This document shows positions 8,748 through 16,879 of a stretch of DNA of 44,983 bases, piece by piece (within the stretch, counting starts at the first letter, position 1; every line of letters begins with the position of its first letter). A program made the position numbers and the translations under genes. Under the pieces are notes generated by a model, which saw only the letters and a program-made list of their open reading frames with translations, did not search any database and was not told where the DNA came from. Source of the DNA: Staphylospora marina (GTDB lineage Bacteria > Bacillota > Bacilli > Thermoactinomycetales > Thermoactinomycetaceae); NCBI RefSeq assembly GCF_003856495.1, contig NZ_CP034119.1:1-44983 (forward strand), in the 5' to 3' direction.

Positions 8748-9310
8748 TCAGAAAGCATCGAAATCGGCTTGCGTGGCCCGTCGAGCCGGACGCGGCCGCT
8801 TTTTCTTCGGGTTGTTCAGCTCCACATATGCCTCGATGTAGTCCAAACACATCGTGATCGTCATTTCTTCCAGATCAGTCCGATCCAGACCACACTGTTT
8901 ACAAATCAGGAGGAACGTTGCGGTGTTTAGCGGCTCACCGCCCGTTCCTCCCTTTTGGTCTATTTTTTTTTACCTTGAATCGTCGCCAGAAGCATGTCCT
9001 GAAGCTCCGGGATGATTTCGATCATCGGGAACTCATCGAACTGATCCAGCCATGTGATCGGGTCGGGAATGCTCGGATCCGCCGTCTTGGCCATACACCA
9101 GGCGACGTTATAAAAGACCTCGAAGTCGAGGCCGTCAAGATCCGCCCGGGTGACGTTGGTTGTATCCATGTTCCCCAGCTTCTCGATGGCCCCCATTTTT
9201 AGGAGCTCCGAGAAGAAATCCCGCCCAAACTGAGCCTTGTAACGCAGCGGCAAAGCGGCGGTTGCTTTGAATCGAACCTGTTTCCCGTCAATGATGAGGG
9301 TCTTTTCCAT
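8748..9310 (-). CDS. Tail assembly chaperone GT made by -1 frameshift at the A9 run
   Basis: Reading GGT AAA AAA AAA and slipping back one base at 8963 bypasses the TAG at 8962-8960 and continues as IDQKGGTGGEPLNTATFLL for 71 codons to TGA at 8750-8748, giving a 187-aa fusion. The extension has the family's typical T-domain end (MTITMCLDYIEAYVELNN, then a basic KKKRPRPARR tract and QADFDAF). It has no start codon or ribosome binding site of its own, so frameshifting is the simplest explanation. The tape-measure start lies 18 bases downstream. Confidence 0.88.
8960..9310 (-). CDS. Tail assembly chaperone G
   Basis: A 116-aa tail assembly chaperone that sits between major tail protein and tape measure, the invariant siphovirus position. 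It starts MEKTLIIDGKQVRFKATAAL and ends GKKK then TAG. The last sense codons are three AAA in a nine-A run, giving a slippery site for the longer GT product. The protein would coat the tape measure before tube assembly. Confidence 0.9.
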   Translation of the reverse strand: MEKTLIIDGKQVRFKATAALPLRYKAQFGRDFFSELLKMGAIEKLGNMDTTNVTRADLDGLDFEVFYNVAWCMAKTADPSIPDPITWLDQFDEFPMIEIIPELQDMLLATIQGKKK

Positions 9311-9325
9311 GGCCCATCACCCCGC

Positions 9326-9895
9326 TCACGGCGTCGTCTTCGTGTAAACAGCGTCATACCAGGCATCGTAGACGAGGGCCGGCGTGGACGACGTGGTTTT
9401 CGTCTTGACGGCTCCGTCCGTCGGGCGAGGTGAAGCGGTGAAGGTCAGCTCGTTGGGCTGAACCTCTACCGTGTCCGTCTTCGTTGCGCCTGTGATCGTC
9501 GGGCGGTTTGCGGAACAGTTGTAAAGAACATGCCGCGTTGCCTTCTCGTCGCCGTCAAATTCGAACAGAAGCGCGAACGGCTTCCCCTTGAGGGTCACTT
9601 TCTCCGTGAGAACCATGTCCGTCTCATCTTTTTCCTCGCCCAAGCAATCGATTGCGAACTGTTCAGGAATCACCGCGATTGAGAGCGTCCCTTCATATCC
9701 CTGGTTGTTGCCGGCCGAATAGTACAGGACATCATCAGCGTAGAACTCCACCATTTCCCCGCGCGGCTCAAGGGACAGCTCCACCGCCCCGGGGATCGGA
9801 ATGGGTGTGTCATACGTGATACTTCCGTCTTGCCCCACGGTAAACGTCGCATAATGGACGTTTTTCAGGCCGAATTGAACCCGGTTCGCCATCAT
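9326..9895 (-). CDS. Major tail protein (phi13 family type)
   Basis: A 189-aa tail tube subunit. The N-terminus (NRVQFGLKNVHYATFTVGQD) and the central GNNQGYEGTLSIAVIPEQF and GKPFALLFEFDGDEKATR motifs are typical of phi13-type major tail proteins. The first ATG (9895) overlaps the preceding stop as ATGA; a second ATG at 9892 has better spacing from GAGGTGGT, so the real start may be one codon in. It is followed by the chaperone genes. Confidence 0.92.
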   Translation of the reverse strand: MMANRVQFGLKNVHYATFTVGQDGSITYDTPIPIPGAVELSLEPRGEMVEFYADDVLYYSAGNNQGYEGTLSIAVIPEQFAIDCLGEEKDETDMVLTEKVTLKGKPFALLFEFDGDEKATRHVLYNCSANRPTITGATKTDTVEVQPNELTFTASPRPTDGAVKTKTTSSTPALVYDAWYDAVYTKTTP

Positions 9896-10206
9896 ACCAC
9901 CTCGATCTCATAGACTTTTTGAAACAACTGCTCGGAATCGATGTAGGCTTCGCTGGTCTCATATGCGAGCTCATGGGCCTCCAGCAAAGCCTCCAGCGTG
10001 GCTTCTGCTTGGAGGTCCTTTTTGTCGGTGTAGAGCTCGATGTGAACCCGCCGGATCTGCTGATAGGTCTTGTTGTCCGCGTGAAAGTTGTTGGAACCGA
10101 TCTCCGTGTATGTGATGAACGGAATGCTCGGAGTGGCCGAAAAATGCGAATAGGCGACAGGAAAGCCCGTCGCCTTTAGCACCTGAACCAGTTCTGGCAG
10201 TGTCAT
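9892..10206 (-). CDS. Tail terminator / tail completion protein
   Basis: A 104-aa protein just upstream of the major tail gene. It begins MTLPELVQVLKATGFPVAYS, contains PFITYTEIGSNNFHADNKTY and is alpha/beta in character (RRVHIELYTDKKD). Size, pattern and position match tail completion proteins that cap the tail tube and join it to the head. It overlaps both neighbours by a few bases, so translation is probably coupled. Confidence 0.75.
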   Translation of the reverse strand: MTLPELVQVLKATGFPVAYSHFSATPSIPFITYTEIGSNNFHADNKTYQQIRRVHIELYTDKKDLQAEATLEALLEAHELAYETSEAYIDSEQLFQKVYEIEVV

Positions 10207-10559
10207 CCGCGGATCACCTGCTCCACCCGTTTCGTGTATTCCTTGATCGCCTTTTGCTCCGCCGGCTGGATGTGCGGGATTCCCGGAACTCGCCCGCCTC
10301 CGCGTTTGGCGTGGCCATGTTCCAACAGGTGGGTGAGTTGATAGTCAGTCGCATTGTAAATCACCTGCGCAGACCCCACCTTTTTCGTTCTCCAGCCCCT
10401 GGCATAGTCGCCCGTCAGCTTGGGGCTGGTTTTCCGAAGCTCCCGGACGGTTTCCTTGGCCACGTCCTCTTTTGCCTTCTCAAGCTCCTCCGAGACCTCT
10501 TCCGTGTACGCCTCCAGCGCCCGAATGATTTCGTTGGACAGCTTACTGATCTTGGTCAT
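10203..10559 (-). CDS. HK97 gp10 family head-tail joining protein
   Basis: A 118-aa protein. A charged helical N-terminus (EEVSEELEKAKEDVAKETV) is followed by the family block SPKLTGDYARGW and the conserved THLLEHGHAKRGGGRVPGIPH. Members sit at the head-tail junction of HK97-like siphophages. It overlaps the genes on both sides as ATGA. Confidence 0.88.
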   Translation of the reverse strand: MTKISKLSNEIIRALEAYTEEVSEELEKAKEDVAKETVRELRKTSPKLTGDYARGWRTKKVGSAQVIYNATDYQLTHLLEHGHAKRGGGRVPGIPHIQPAEQKAIKEYTKRVEQVIRG

Positions 10560-10879
10560 CTGATCACCTGCTCGGTGGCGAAGATCGTCATGGTCTTGTT
10601 GCGCTCGTCGTCGTTCACCACAAAGTTGATGTCAAAAATCCGCCCTTTATAGCTGATCCGCATGGTCGGGCTGATCCCCGGCGTGTACCTGACCACGAAC
10701 CGGATCATCCCCTCGTTCCGTTCAGCGCCGGCGGCCACATATTCCCGCCCCTGGATCGTTTTGATCGCTGCCCAGCAGGTGTGGACGTCCACCCACTGGC
10801 CGATTTGCTGGCCCAGTTCGTCCTCCGTCGTGACGTACTCTTGAAAAGTGATGCGGTGGCGGAAGTCACTGATTTTCAT
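10556..10879 (-). CDS. Head closure protein (SPP1 gp16-like)
   Basis: A 107-aa head-tail adaptor that plugs the portal-connector channel. The start MKISDFRHRITFQEY and the later GREYVAAGAERNEGMIRFVV and GRIFDINFVVNDDERN blocks fit the phage head-tail joining family. It overlaps its neighbours by 4 and 14 bases. Confidence 0.88.
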   Translation of the reverse strand: MKISDFRHRITFQEYVTTEDELGQQIGQWVDVHTCWAAIKTIQGREYVAAGAERNEGMIRFVVRYTPGISPTMRISYKGRIFDINFVVNDDERNKTMTIFATEQVIR

Positions 10880-11060
10880 CGGTATTCGCCTTCTTCTTCG
10901 CCTTCGGCTTCGGCTTTTCGGACTCGATTTCTTCCCCGATGAACCCCAGTTCCCGAAGCTCCTTCACCCGTTTGTCACTGTCCGTTTCGAAGACGGTACC
11001 TTCCGGATAGTAAACCTTGGTGTATTTGTCGATGAAGTTGTGGATCACCCGAAATTTCAA
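10866..11060 (-). CDS. Small hypothetical protein of the head-tail region
   Basis: A 64-aa protein, MKFRVIHNFIDKYTKVYYPE then a short globular part (KELRELGFIGEE) and a Lys/Pro-rich tail (KPKPKAKKKANTDEN). Small genes of this type are common between the connector and closure genes of HK97-like phages. Function unknown. Confidence 0.7.
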   Translation of the reverse strand: MKFRVIHNFIDKYTKVYYPEGTVFETDSDKRVKELRELGFIGEEIESEKPKPKAKKKANTDENQ

Positions 11061-11066
11061 CGGTCA

Positions 11067-11327
11067 TCACCCCTCCTTCAGCTGTAGGATGATGCTTTCC
11101 AGGGCGAAGTTGAACCGGTCAATCTTCACGGACGGATCCCGATTTTCGTAGTGGAGAGCGCAGTAGAGCATCACGGCCAGCTTGTAAAGATCGCTGTCGG
11201 ACTCGGGGACGCCGGCATTGGCCAGATATTCCTTGGCGGCAGAAAGCAGGAGAGCGAGGAAGGCATCATCCTCGCTCCCATCAATCCGCAGGTAGGTTTT
11301 CAGCTCATCCACCGATGGAAGGGCCAT
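11067..11327 (-). CDS. Head-tail connector protein (HK97 gp6-like)
   Basis: An 86-aa all-helical protein. The start MALPSVDELKTYLRIDGSED, then FLALLLSAAKEYLANAG and KLAVMLYCALHYENRD, is the usual pattern of gp6-like DNA packaging/connector proteins that form a ring under the portal. It lies directly downstream of the capsid gene, as in related phages. Confidence 0.88.
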   Translation of the reverse strand: MALPSVDELKTYLRIDGSEDDAFLALLLSAAKEYLANAGVPESDSDLYKLAVMLYCALHYENRDPSVKIDRFNFALESIILQLKEG

Positions 11328-11344
11328 CCGTCACCCCTCCCTCA

Positions 11345-12493
11345 TCATCCGGTCGGTGCGACAGACGCCAGACGGAAGGCGGATTTCAGCAGGATGTGCA
11401 TGTCGAGCCAGCCGGTCAGGACGAACAGGTATTCACCGGAGTTCACGTCCTTGTCGCTGTCGTAGACGAAATCGCCGTCGTAGTTCAGGTGAGCAAACAT
11501 CGGATCACCGATGATCGGTTTCACGGCGGAATCGCTGAACACGACCGGTTTGCCGAGAACTTGCTCCGGTTGGGCGTTGTAGAGTGCGGTGCTTCCGTTT
11601 GCCAACGTCTCGATGATGTCGAGATAATCAGCAAACTTCATGATGATCACGGCATTCTCGCGGAAATCTTCATGCAGATCGGCGAGCGCCAGTTTGATCG
11701 CCTTGAAGAGATCCGGCCCCTGTTTCTCCGCGATGGCGTTTTGAGTGGAGTAGAAGCTCATGTGCTCTTCACCCGTGACCGGGCTGGTCGCAAACGCCAC
11801 TTTCTTCTCCTTGGCGGCCAGACCGGAGCGCAGAGCGTTGTCCACGTAGTTGACCAGGTTCACGTCAGAACCGTGCAGGACGGTATCCGAGATGCGGGCT
11901 TTCACCTTGAACTTGAACCGGCCGAACGTCACTTTGTCACCAGTCAGCGCGATCTCCTTGGCCGTCTGCTCGTCGCCGATAAACCCGTCATCGCCCAAGG
12001 TGTAGGCGATCTTCGGGACTTCCAACCCCTTGATGTTGGTCATTTTGATGACTCCACGCAGCGGGTTGCGGGTGAACGGCTCGTGAATCAGCTCGTTGGC
12101 CAAGTTGGTCGGCAGGAACTTTTCACCGCCGGATGCGTGCGGCGAGGGCAACGCGCCCAGCAGGTTCCGGGTTTCGTCGGAGATCGGGCGGCCCAAGATG
12201 CTGGAACGGATCAGTTCCGCTTTGGCGGCGATCATCCGTTGCTCATCGTTTTGAGCGAACTGAACCGGGTTTTTCCGCTCCAGTTTGCTCCGTTCTTCGG
12301 CTTCTGCCCGCTCGATTTCGGCTTTCAGGAGGTCATAGCGCTCCTGAATGTCCTTCTGTTTGGTCTTCAGTTCACGCAGTTCCTCAATCTTGACCGCCGG
12401 ATCGCCGGCTTTGGAACGGATCTCCTCCGTCACTTCCCGGAGCTCAGCGCCGATCACGCTGAGGTTCTGTTTCATCTGGTAAAGGGTTGCCAT
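11345..12493 (-). CDS. Major capsid protein, HK97 fold
   Basis: A ~382-aa capsid subunit. The first ~100 residues form a charged coiled-coil delta domain (EELRELKTKQKDIQERYDLL) that would act as internal scaffold and be removed by the protease. The rest (EKFLPTNLANELIHEPF, GVIKMTNIKGLEVPKIAYTL, AVIIMKFADYLDIIETL) is the HK97 fold. The ATG at 12493 is nine bases from AAAGGAGG; a TTG at 12499 in the same frame is less well placed. Confidence 0.93.
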   Translation of the reverse strand: MATLYQMKQNLSVIGAELREVTEEIRSKAGDPAVKIEELRELKTKQKDIQERYDLLKAEIERAEAEERSKLERKNPVQFAQNDEQRMIAAKAELIRSSILGRPISDETRNLLGALPSPHASGGEKFLPTNLANELIHEPFTRNPLRGVIKMTNIKGLEVPKIAYTLGDDGFIGDEQTAKEIALTGDKVTFGRFKFKVKARISDTVLHGSDVNLVNYVDNALRSGLAAKEKKVAFATSPVTGEEHMSFYSTQNAIAEKQGPDLFKAIKLALADLHEDFRENAVIIMKFADYLDIIETLANGSTALYNAQPEQVLGKPVVFSDSAVKPIIGDPMFAHLNYDGDFVYDSDKDVNSGEYLFVLTGWLDMHILLKSAFRLASVAPTG

Positions 12494-12495
12494 GT

Positions 12496-13146
12496 TCAAA
12501 ATCCTCCTTTGAGTTGGCTCAAGATTCGCTCGGCTTCGTCCAGAATGGCCTGCCTTTCTTGCTGTTCAGCAAGGTCATTTTGGGCTGTTTCAGGCGGTTT
12601 TTTCGCCAAATCAGGGGTCAAACTGCGGACTTCCGCGCTGGTCGAGACGTAAGCCGGGATCGGAGTGAGGGTGATTTCCCTCAGTTCCAGCTTCTTGATG
12701 GTCCGGAACCACTCACCGTCCCGCTCTTCCCACTCCTCATCCAGGATGCGGAATCCGATGCTGCACCCCTTGATCAAGCCAGATCGCACGTCCTCCAGGA
12801 TGTCACGACCCAGCGTGGAGTTGTTGGGCTTGAGCTCGAAATACAGTCCATTTTCGCGGTCTTCAAGGGTCAAATTGGCCCCAGTTCGGCCCAAAATGGC
12901 GTTCCAATCATGGTTTTTGAGGGCGAAAATGTCATGGCCAGCGGCCAGCGAGTCTCGGATGGCTCCTTTCTGGATGCGTTCGTGGAATGTCTCTCCCCAC
13001 CAGTCCATGAGTTGCACGAACTGGTCATATACAGCGGCGTACCCGACGATCTTGGTGCCTGTCTCCCCTTCTGCACGGGTCTCAAGCTGGTTGATCAACA
13101 AGGTCCGGATTTCGTTCTGGTTCTTGTCCAGAACCGGCGTCGGCAT
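12496..13146 (-). CDS. HK97-family prohead protease
   Basis: A 216-aa serine protease of peptidase family S78. The conserved ALKNHDWNAILGRTG block (catalytic His) and GLIKGCSIGF block (catalytic Ser) are present, followed by LREITLTPIPAY. A charged helical tail follows. It would mature the capsid by removing the delta domain. Its start, after AAAAGGGGGTGA, lies 65 bases inside the portal gene, an unusually long overlap. Confidence 0.93.
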   Translation of the reverse strand: MPTPVLDKNQNEIRTLLINQLETRAEGETGTKIVGYAAVYDQFVQLMDWWGETFHERIQKGAIRDSLAAGHDIFALKNHDWNAILGRTGANLTLEDRENGLYFELKPNNSTLGRDILEDVRSGLIKGCSIGFRILDEEWEERDGEWFRTIKKLELREITLTPIPAYVSTSAEVRSLTPDLAKKPPETAQNDLAEQQERQAILDEAERILSQLKGGF

Positions 13147-14344
13147 CGGTTTTCACCCCCTTTTCAGCCCTTTCCGGGTCGTCAATGGGCGATAGATCGC
13201 GGCTCATATATAGCTGATCGCCGCCCGGAAGCGGCGGGAGTTCCTCATAGGCCCGCACCTCGTTGGGCGTGAACCATCCCGACCGGATGCCCTTGAAATA
13301 GAACTCGGCCCGCGTCTTGATGTCCCCACGCAAAAGAGCGTTCAGGTTGAACTTGAAACCAAGTCCCCTAGAACGCTCCCTCTCGGTTAGGAGTTTTCGG
13401 TTGAATTCTTGCTCGTACTGCCGGACGATGGGCGCCAGTGTGGTCTGGACAAACTCTAGGGCCATCTGCTCCATGCTGGAGTAGCTGGAACCCTCTGTCT
13501 CGCCCAGCATATGCACTGGGATGTTGAACACGGTAGCCACCCGTGCGCGGGTGATCTTTTCGACCTCGAACACTTTGGTATCGATGAAGGTCCGGTCGAT
13601 GGGCAGAACTTCCATCCCAGCTTCTTGGATGATCACTCCGCCGTTCTCCCGGTAGAATTGTTTGAACCCGTCGAGAATCTCTTGCTTCTTGTCCCTTGAC
13701 AACTGAGCGTTCATCTTCAGGAGAAAAGAGGCTTTGACTGCGGAGTCCATCTGCTCGATGCTGAACTGCCGGACTTTGGCGTCAAAATCGACTGTATTCC
13801 GGAGCACATCGATGGGATTGAGTCCCTGGTACCCGATGGCATGGATATGCTTGACGTGGATCAGATCCATGTTGTGGATGTAATAGCGTCCTTCCTCCGT
13901 CTGCACTTCGTAGAAGAGCTCTCGGGTGTCTTTCTCGATGACCGGCGTCACCCTGGTCGGGTCCAGCGGGTACAGAGACTGAACCTGATAGTTCTCGTCG
14001 TACATCTTCAAGGCGTAGGCGTTCCCGAACGTGTTCCGGCATACCTCCATCGTCCGGATGAAGTCAAAGCTGGTCGTGTTCGGGTTTGGGGCGTTGGCCA
14101 CCAGGTCGCCGATCTGGTTCATCACAGGCGTGAAATCCCGATACAGCTTGAGCGGAAGACTCGCCAGACTGTTCGAAATCCGGGTGATGGCCGCAAAGAT
14201 GGTCTCGTTGGTGGCGAGCGCGTTGGTTGTCCGGCGCTCAAAGATGTTGTAAGGCTCGAACCATCGGGTGAAATCGTAGCCTTGCCCCGAGTAGTTCCGC
14301 TGCTCACCCCGGAACCAGCCCCGGATCCGCTCCCAGAGTCCCAT
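13082..14344 (-). CDS. Portal protein (HK97 type)
   Basis: A 420-aa portal subunit; twelve copies form the DNA entry/exit ring. Family motifs include FAAITRISNSLASLPLKLYR, NTFGNAYALKMYDE, IHVKHIHAIGYQGLNPIDVL and NIPVHMLGETEGSSYSSMEQ. The ATG at 14344 follows GAAGGGGGTGAGG. The C-terminal ~25 residues are acidic and disordered-looking and overlap the protease gene. Confidence 0.94.
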   Translation of the reverse strand: MGLWERIRGWFRGEQRNYSGQGYDFTRWFEPYNIFERRTTNALATNETIFAAITRISNSLASLPLKLYRDFTPVMNQIGDLVANAPNPNTTSFDFIRTMEVCRNTFGNAYALKMYDENYQVQSLYPLDPTRVTPVIEKDTRELFYEVQTEEGRYYIHNMDLIHVKHIHAIGYQGLNPIDVLRNTVDFDAKVRQFSIEQMDSAVKASFLLKMNAQLSRDKKQEILDGFKQFYRENGGVIIQEAGMEVLPIDRTFIDTKVFEVEKITRARVATVFNIPVHMLGETEGSSYSSMEQMALEFVQTTLAPIVRQYEQEFNRKLLTERERSRGLGFKFNLNALLRGDIKTRAEFYFKGIRSGWFTPNEVRAYEELPPLPGGDQLYMSRDLSPIDDPERAEKGVKTDADAGSGQEPERNPDLVDQPA

Positions 14345-14357
14345 TTCCTCACCCCCT

Positions 14358-16046
14358 TCACTTCATCAAATCCCGGATGGAAATAAACTCGATATTCCCG
14401 GTCGGAGCAGGCCCGGCCATCCGCTTCATCACTTCGGTGTGAGCGTTCAACCAAGCAGCAAACCCGTCGATTTTCCGGTATCGGTTCTGTTTCGCGGGCA
14501 ACCAGTTACCATTCCGGTCCTCGACCAGTTTCACATTGTTCAGGTACCACCGGAACAGCTTGTTCTGGTTGAACACCACTTTCCCATCCAGGAGAAGTTC
14601 CTTGACGTCCTTCAAGGCAGGACTAAGGGTCAGCGCTCCCTGACGAACCACTTCTGTCCGGAATCCGTATCCCTTTAAGTCCTCCACCAACCGGTAAGCG
14701 TTGGCCGGGTCGTAGGTGATCAGCTCGATGGAATACCTCTCCGCCTGCTTGACGAACCAGTCAAACACAAGGCGGTAGTCCACGTAATCCCCCGGGCAGA
14801 TCGTCAGGAGGCCTTCTTTTTCCCACTCGCGGAACGGTAGTTTTTCGTTGTCCAGTTCCACCTTTCGGCGAGGGACGAAGGAGTGAGACAGGACCACCAC
14901 CCGGCCATCATCCAACCAAAACTCCAGACAGGCCGCCGTGAAGTCCTCCGTTTGGGAGAGGTCGAACCCGCCGATACAGCTTCGTCCGGCCAGTTCCGCC
15001 GGGTTGATCATCCCGTCATTCCGCTTGATGATCTCGTAGTCGATGAAACTTTGTTCGTCGGACTGCACGAACAGATTCAGGCGTTTGGTGATGAAGTCGT
15101 TCCGCTCCGCCGGAATATGCTTCCGGGTGTTCCATTCTTCGATCATGGTTTCCAGATCGATGGTGACGCCCAGATTTGGGTTTGCCTTCACCCAGTTGGC
15201 CGGATCCTCGATGTCATCTTCCTCATCCAGCTCTGCGATGAAATAAAAGGTTCGCTCGTCCTGGATGACGCCTTCCAGCACGTCGGCGGCCTTCTCGTAG
15301 TAGTCCATGAGCGGACCATCCAGCTGGTATCCGGCCGTGGTGATGTATAAGATCAGCGGTTGAGAGCGGGCACCGGTACTGTTCTTGATGACGTTGATCA
15401 GCTTGTAGTCCTTATACTCGTGGATCTCGTCGAAGATCCCGAGATGACAGTTGAGACCGTCCAGTTTCTCGCTGTCAGATGCCTGCGGCTCGATCTTGCT
15501 GAAGGTCTTGTCAAAGTGGATGGCGTCCCGCAGAACCCGGAAATGCTTGCTCAGAAGCGGCGAGGACTTCACCATCTTCTGACACTCATCGAACACCACC
15601 CGGGCCTGCTTCATCGAGTTGGCCAGCAGGTAGACGTCCGCGCCCTTTTCCCCGTCTTTGGAGCATCCAAAGTTCGCCAGACCGGAAACCATCGTTGATT
15701 TCCCGTTCTTCCGGGCAACAAAAATAAGCCCCTCCTTGAATCGGCGGAGCCCCGTGCCCTTGTGGATCCAGCCATAAAGGGAGCCGATGATGAAGTGTTG
15801 CCAGGGCTGGAGTTCCAAGCGCTTGAAATTCCCCTTGGACGGCTTGCAGAAGCGTTGAATGAATTCGATCGGCCGACGAGCCTTTTCCTCATCGAATACA
15901 TAGGGAAAGGCGTCCGTTCCCTGCCGTTCCAGATCCCGCAGGTGCCTCTCGCAGGCTTGGCGGACCTTCTTGGAGACAGGAAGCCGGCCGGAAACCGCGT
16001 CGGAGACGTAGGTGGCCAGTAGCAGATCAGAAGGATTCGAACTCAT
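14358..16046 (-). CDS. Terminase large subunit
   Basis: A 562-aa packaging motor and nuclease. The ATPase part shows a Walker A variant ARKNGKST near residue 110 and Walker B LGIFDEIHEY near 203; the nuclease part shows IGGFDLSQTEDFTAAC. The block LILYITTAGYQLDGPLMDYY is typical of HK97-like large terminases. It starts with ATG after AGGTGGTGACGGTGG, 20 bases inside the small-subunit gene. Confidence 0.95.
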   Translation of the reverse strand: MSSNPSDLLLATYVSDAVSGRLPVSKKVRQACERHLRDLERQGTDAFPYVFDEEKARRPIEFIQRFCKPSKGNFKRLELQPWQHFIIGSLYGWIHKGTGLRRFKEGLIFVARKNGKSTMVSGLANFGCSKDGEKGADVYLLANSMKQARVVFDECQKMVKSSPLLSKHFRVLRDAIHFDKTFSKIEPQASDSEKLDGLNCHLGIFDEIHEYKDYKLINVIKNSTGARSQPLILYITTAGYQLDGPLMDYYEKAADVLEGVIQDERTFYFIAELDEEDDIEDPANWVKANPNLGVTIDLETMIEEWNTRKHIPAERNDFITKRLNLFVQSDEQSFIDYEIIKRNDGMINPAELAGRSCIGGFDLSQTEDFTAACLEFWLDDGRVVVLSHSFVPRRKVELDNEKLPFREWEKEGLLTICPGDYVDYRLVFDWFVKQAERYSIELITYDPANAYRLVEDLKGYGFRTEVVRQGALTLSPALKDVKELLLDGKVVFNQNKLFRWYLNNVKLVEDRNGNWLPAKQNRYRKIDGFAAWLNAHTEVMKRMAGPAPTGNIEFISIRDLMK

Positions 16047-16383
16047 CCACCGTCACCACCTCCGAAACCTTTTTCTCGGAGGCAGGCGTCAGTTTCAGCT
16101 CAGCCTGTAGCTTCCGCTGTTGCTCGACGATCTTCAGGATCTTGTCGACCGACTTGTTTTCCCGGAACATCTCCTGAGAGCCGTTTTTAAACAGCTCCAT
16201 GACTCCCCGTTCCTGAATGTCGGCCATGTGGTCCTGTTTCAGCTGTTCCAGGAGGGTCATGTTGTCGACGATCATCAGGGTCCGGTCATTCAGGTTGTCC
16301 TCCTTCTCCAGCTCCTGAATCAGGATCTGAAACAGCCGCTTGGCTTCCCGGTGTTTGATGATCCGCTTCGGTTTGTAAGCCAT
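16027..16383 (-). CDS. Terminase small subunit (P27-like)
   Basis: A 118-aa helical DNA-recognition protein. I chose ATG at 16383 because it follows GAGGAGGTGGAGTG; the upstream frame extension is low-complexity and lacks a ribosome binding site. The sequence (KPKRIIKHREAKRLFQILI, EQQRKLQAELKLTPASEKKV) resembles P27-type small terminases. It directly precedes the large subunit. Confidence 0.85.
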   Translation of the reverse strand: MAYKPKRIIKHREAKRLFQILIQELEKEDNLNDRTLMIVDNMTLLEQLKQDHMADIQERGVMELFKNGSQEMFRENKSVDKILKIVEQQRKLQAELKLTPASEKKVSEVVTVDEFESF

Positions 16384-16507
16384 CACTCCACCTCCTCTCG
16401 CTCTCGTGAACCCCCCCTCGCGTATGAGATGCCGGCGCGCGCGAAACGAAGGGCCCCCGCCGGTCCCTAGCGGCCCTGTCTTCAACTTTTGGGGTAGGGG
16501 GGATGCC
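16384..16507 (-). other. Noncoding gap between HNH and terminase genes; candidate cos region
   Basis: These 124 bases carry no gene. They are very GC-rich and hold alternating GC (ccggcgcgcgcg at about 16431-16442) and broken inverted repeats (CCGGCG against CGCCGG). In HK97-like HNH-TerS-TerL phages the cohesive end site is often in this gap. No nick site can be fixed by reading alone. Confidence 0.35.
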
Positions 16508-16822
16508 TCAGAAAAACGCGGCCATTTCGTCGTTGGGGTCCGCCCGGATGATTCGAGCGCGCCGCGGCTTTTCTTCTCGCTTCTTTCGGCCTTTCTCCGG
16601 ATGCAGACGGTTGTGGCATGTTGCGCAGATGCTGATCAAGTTGTCAGCCTCCAGCGCCCGGTCCGGGTTGTCTTCCAGGTGTTCGATGTGGTGCACCGTA
16701 TTGGCCGGCGTCAGCTTGCCACGCTTGAGGCATAGCTGACACAGGTGATTGTCGCGGATCAGCACGGCTTCCCTGCACCTGAGCCATGCGGCGCTCTTGT
16801 AGAAGGGTCTGGCCTTCTTCAT
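16508..16822 (-). CDS. HNH endonuclease, packaging-associated
   Basis: A ~104-aa HNH nuclease. Cys pairs CQLC and CATCH hold the zinc, and TVHHIEHLEDNPDRALEADN gives the His-Asn part of the site. HNH proteins next to terminases assist cos cleavage in HK97-like phages (known for the family). The ATG at 16822 follows GGGGGTGGGGTG; a GTG one codon upstream is possible. It is the first gene of the structural operon. Confidence 0.93.
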   Translation of the reverse strand: MKKARPFYKSAAWLRCREAVLIRDNHLCQLCLKRGKLTPANTVHHIEHLEDNPDRALEADNLISICATCHNRLHPEKGRKKREEKPRRARIIRADPNDEMAAFF

Positions 16823-16838
16823 CACCCCACCCCCAGAA

Positions 16839-16872
16839 ATAAAAAAGGCCGCTCGCGTTTGCGAATGGCCTT
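16839..16872 (-). terminator. Rho-independent terminator ahead of the late operon
   Basis: On the minus strand AAGGCC pairs with GGCCTT around an inner CGC/GCG stem and is followed by TTTTTTATTT. It would end the transcript of the two-TM protein gene. It lies only ~17 bases before the HNH start, leaving no room for a promoter. Confidence 0.75.
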
Positions 16873-16879
16873 GTGCGCG

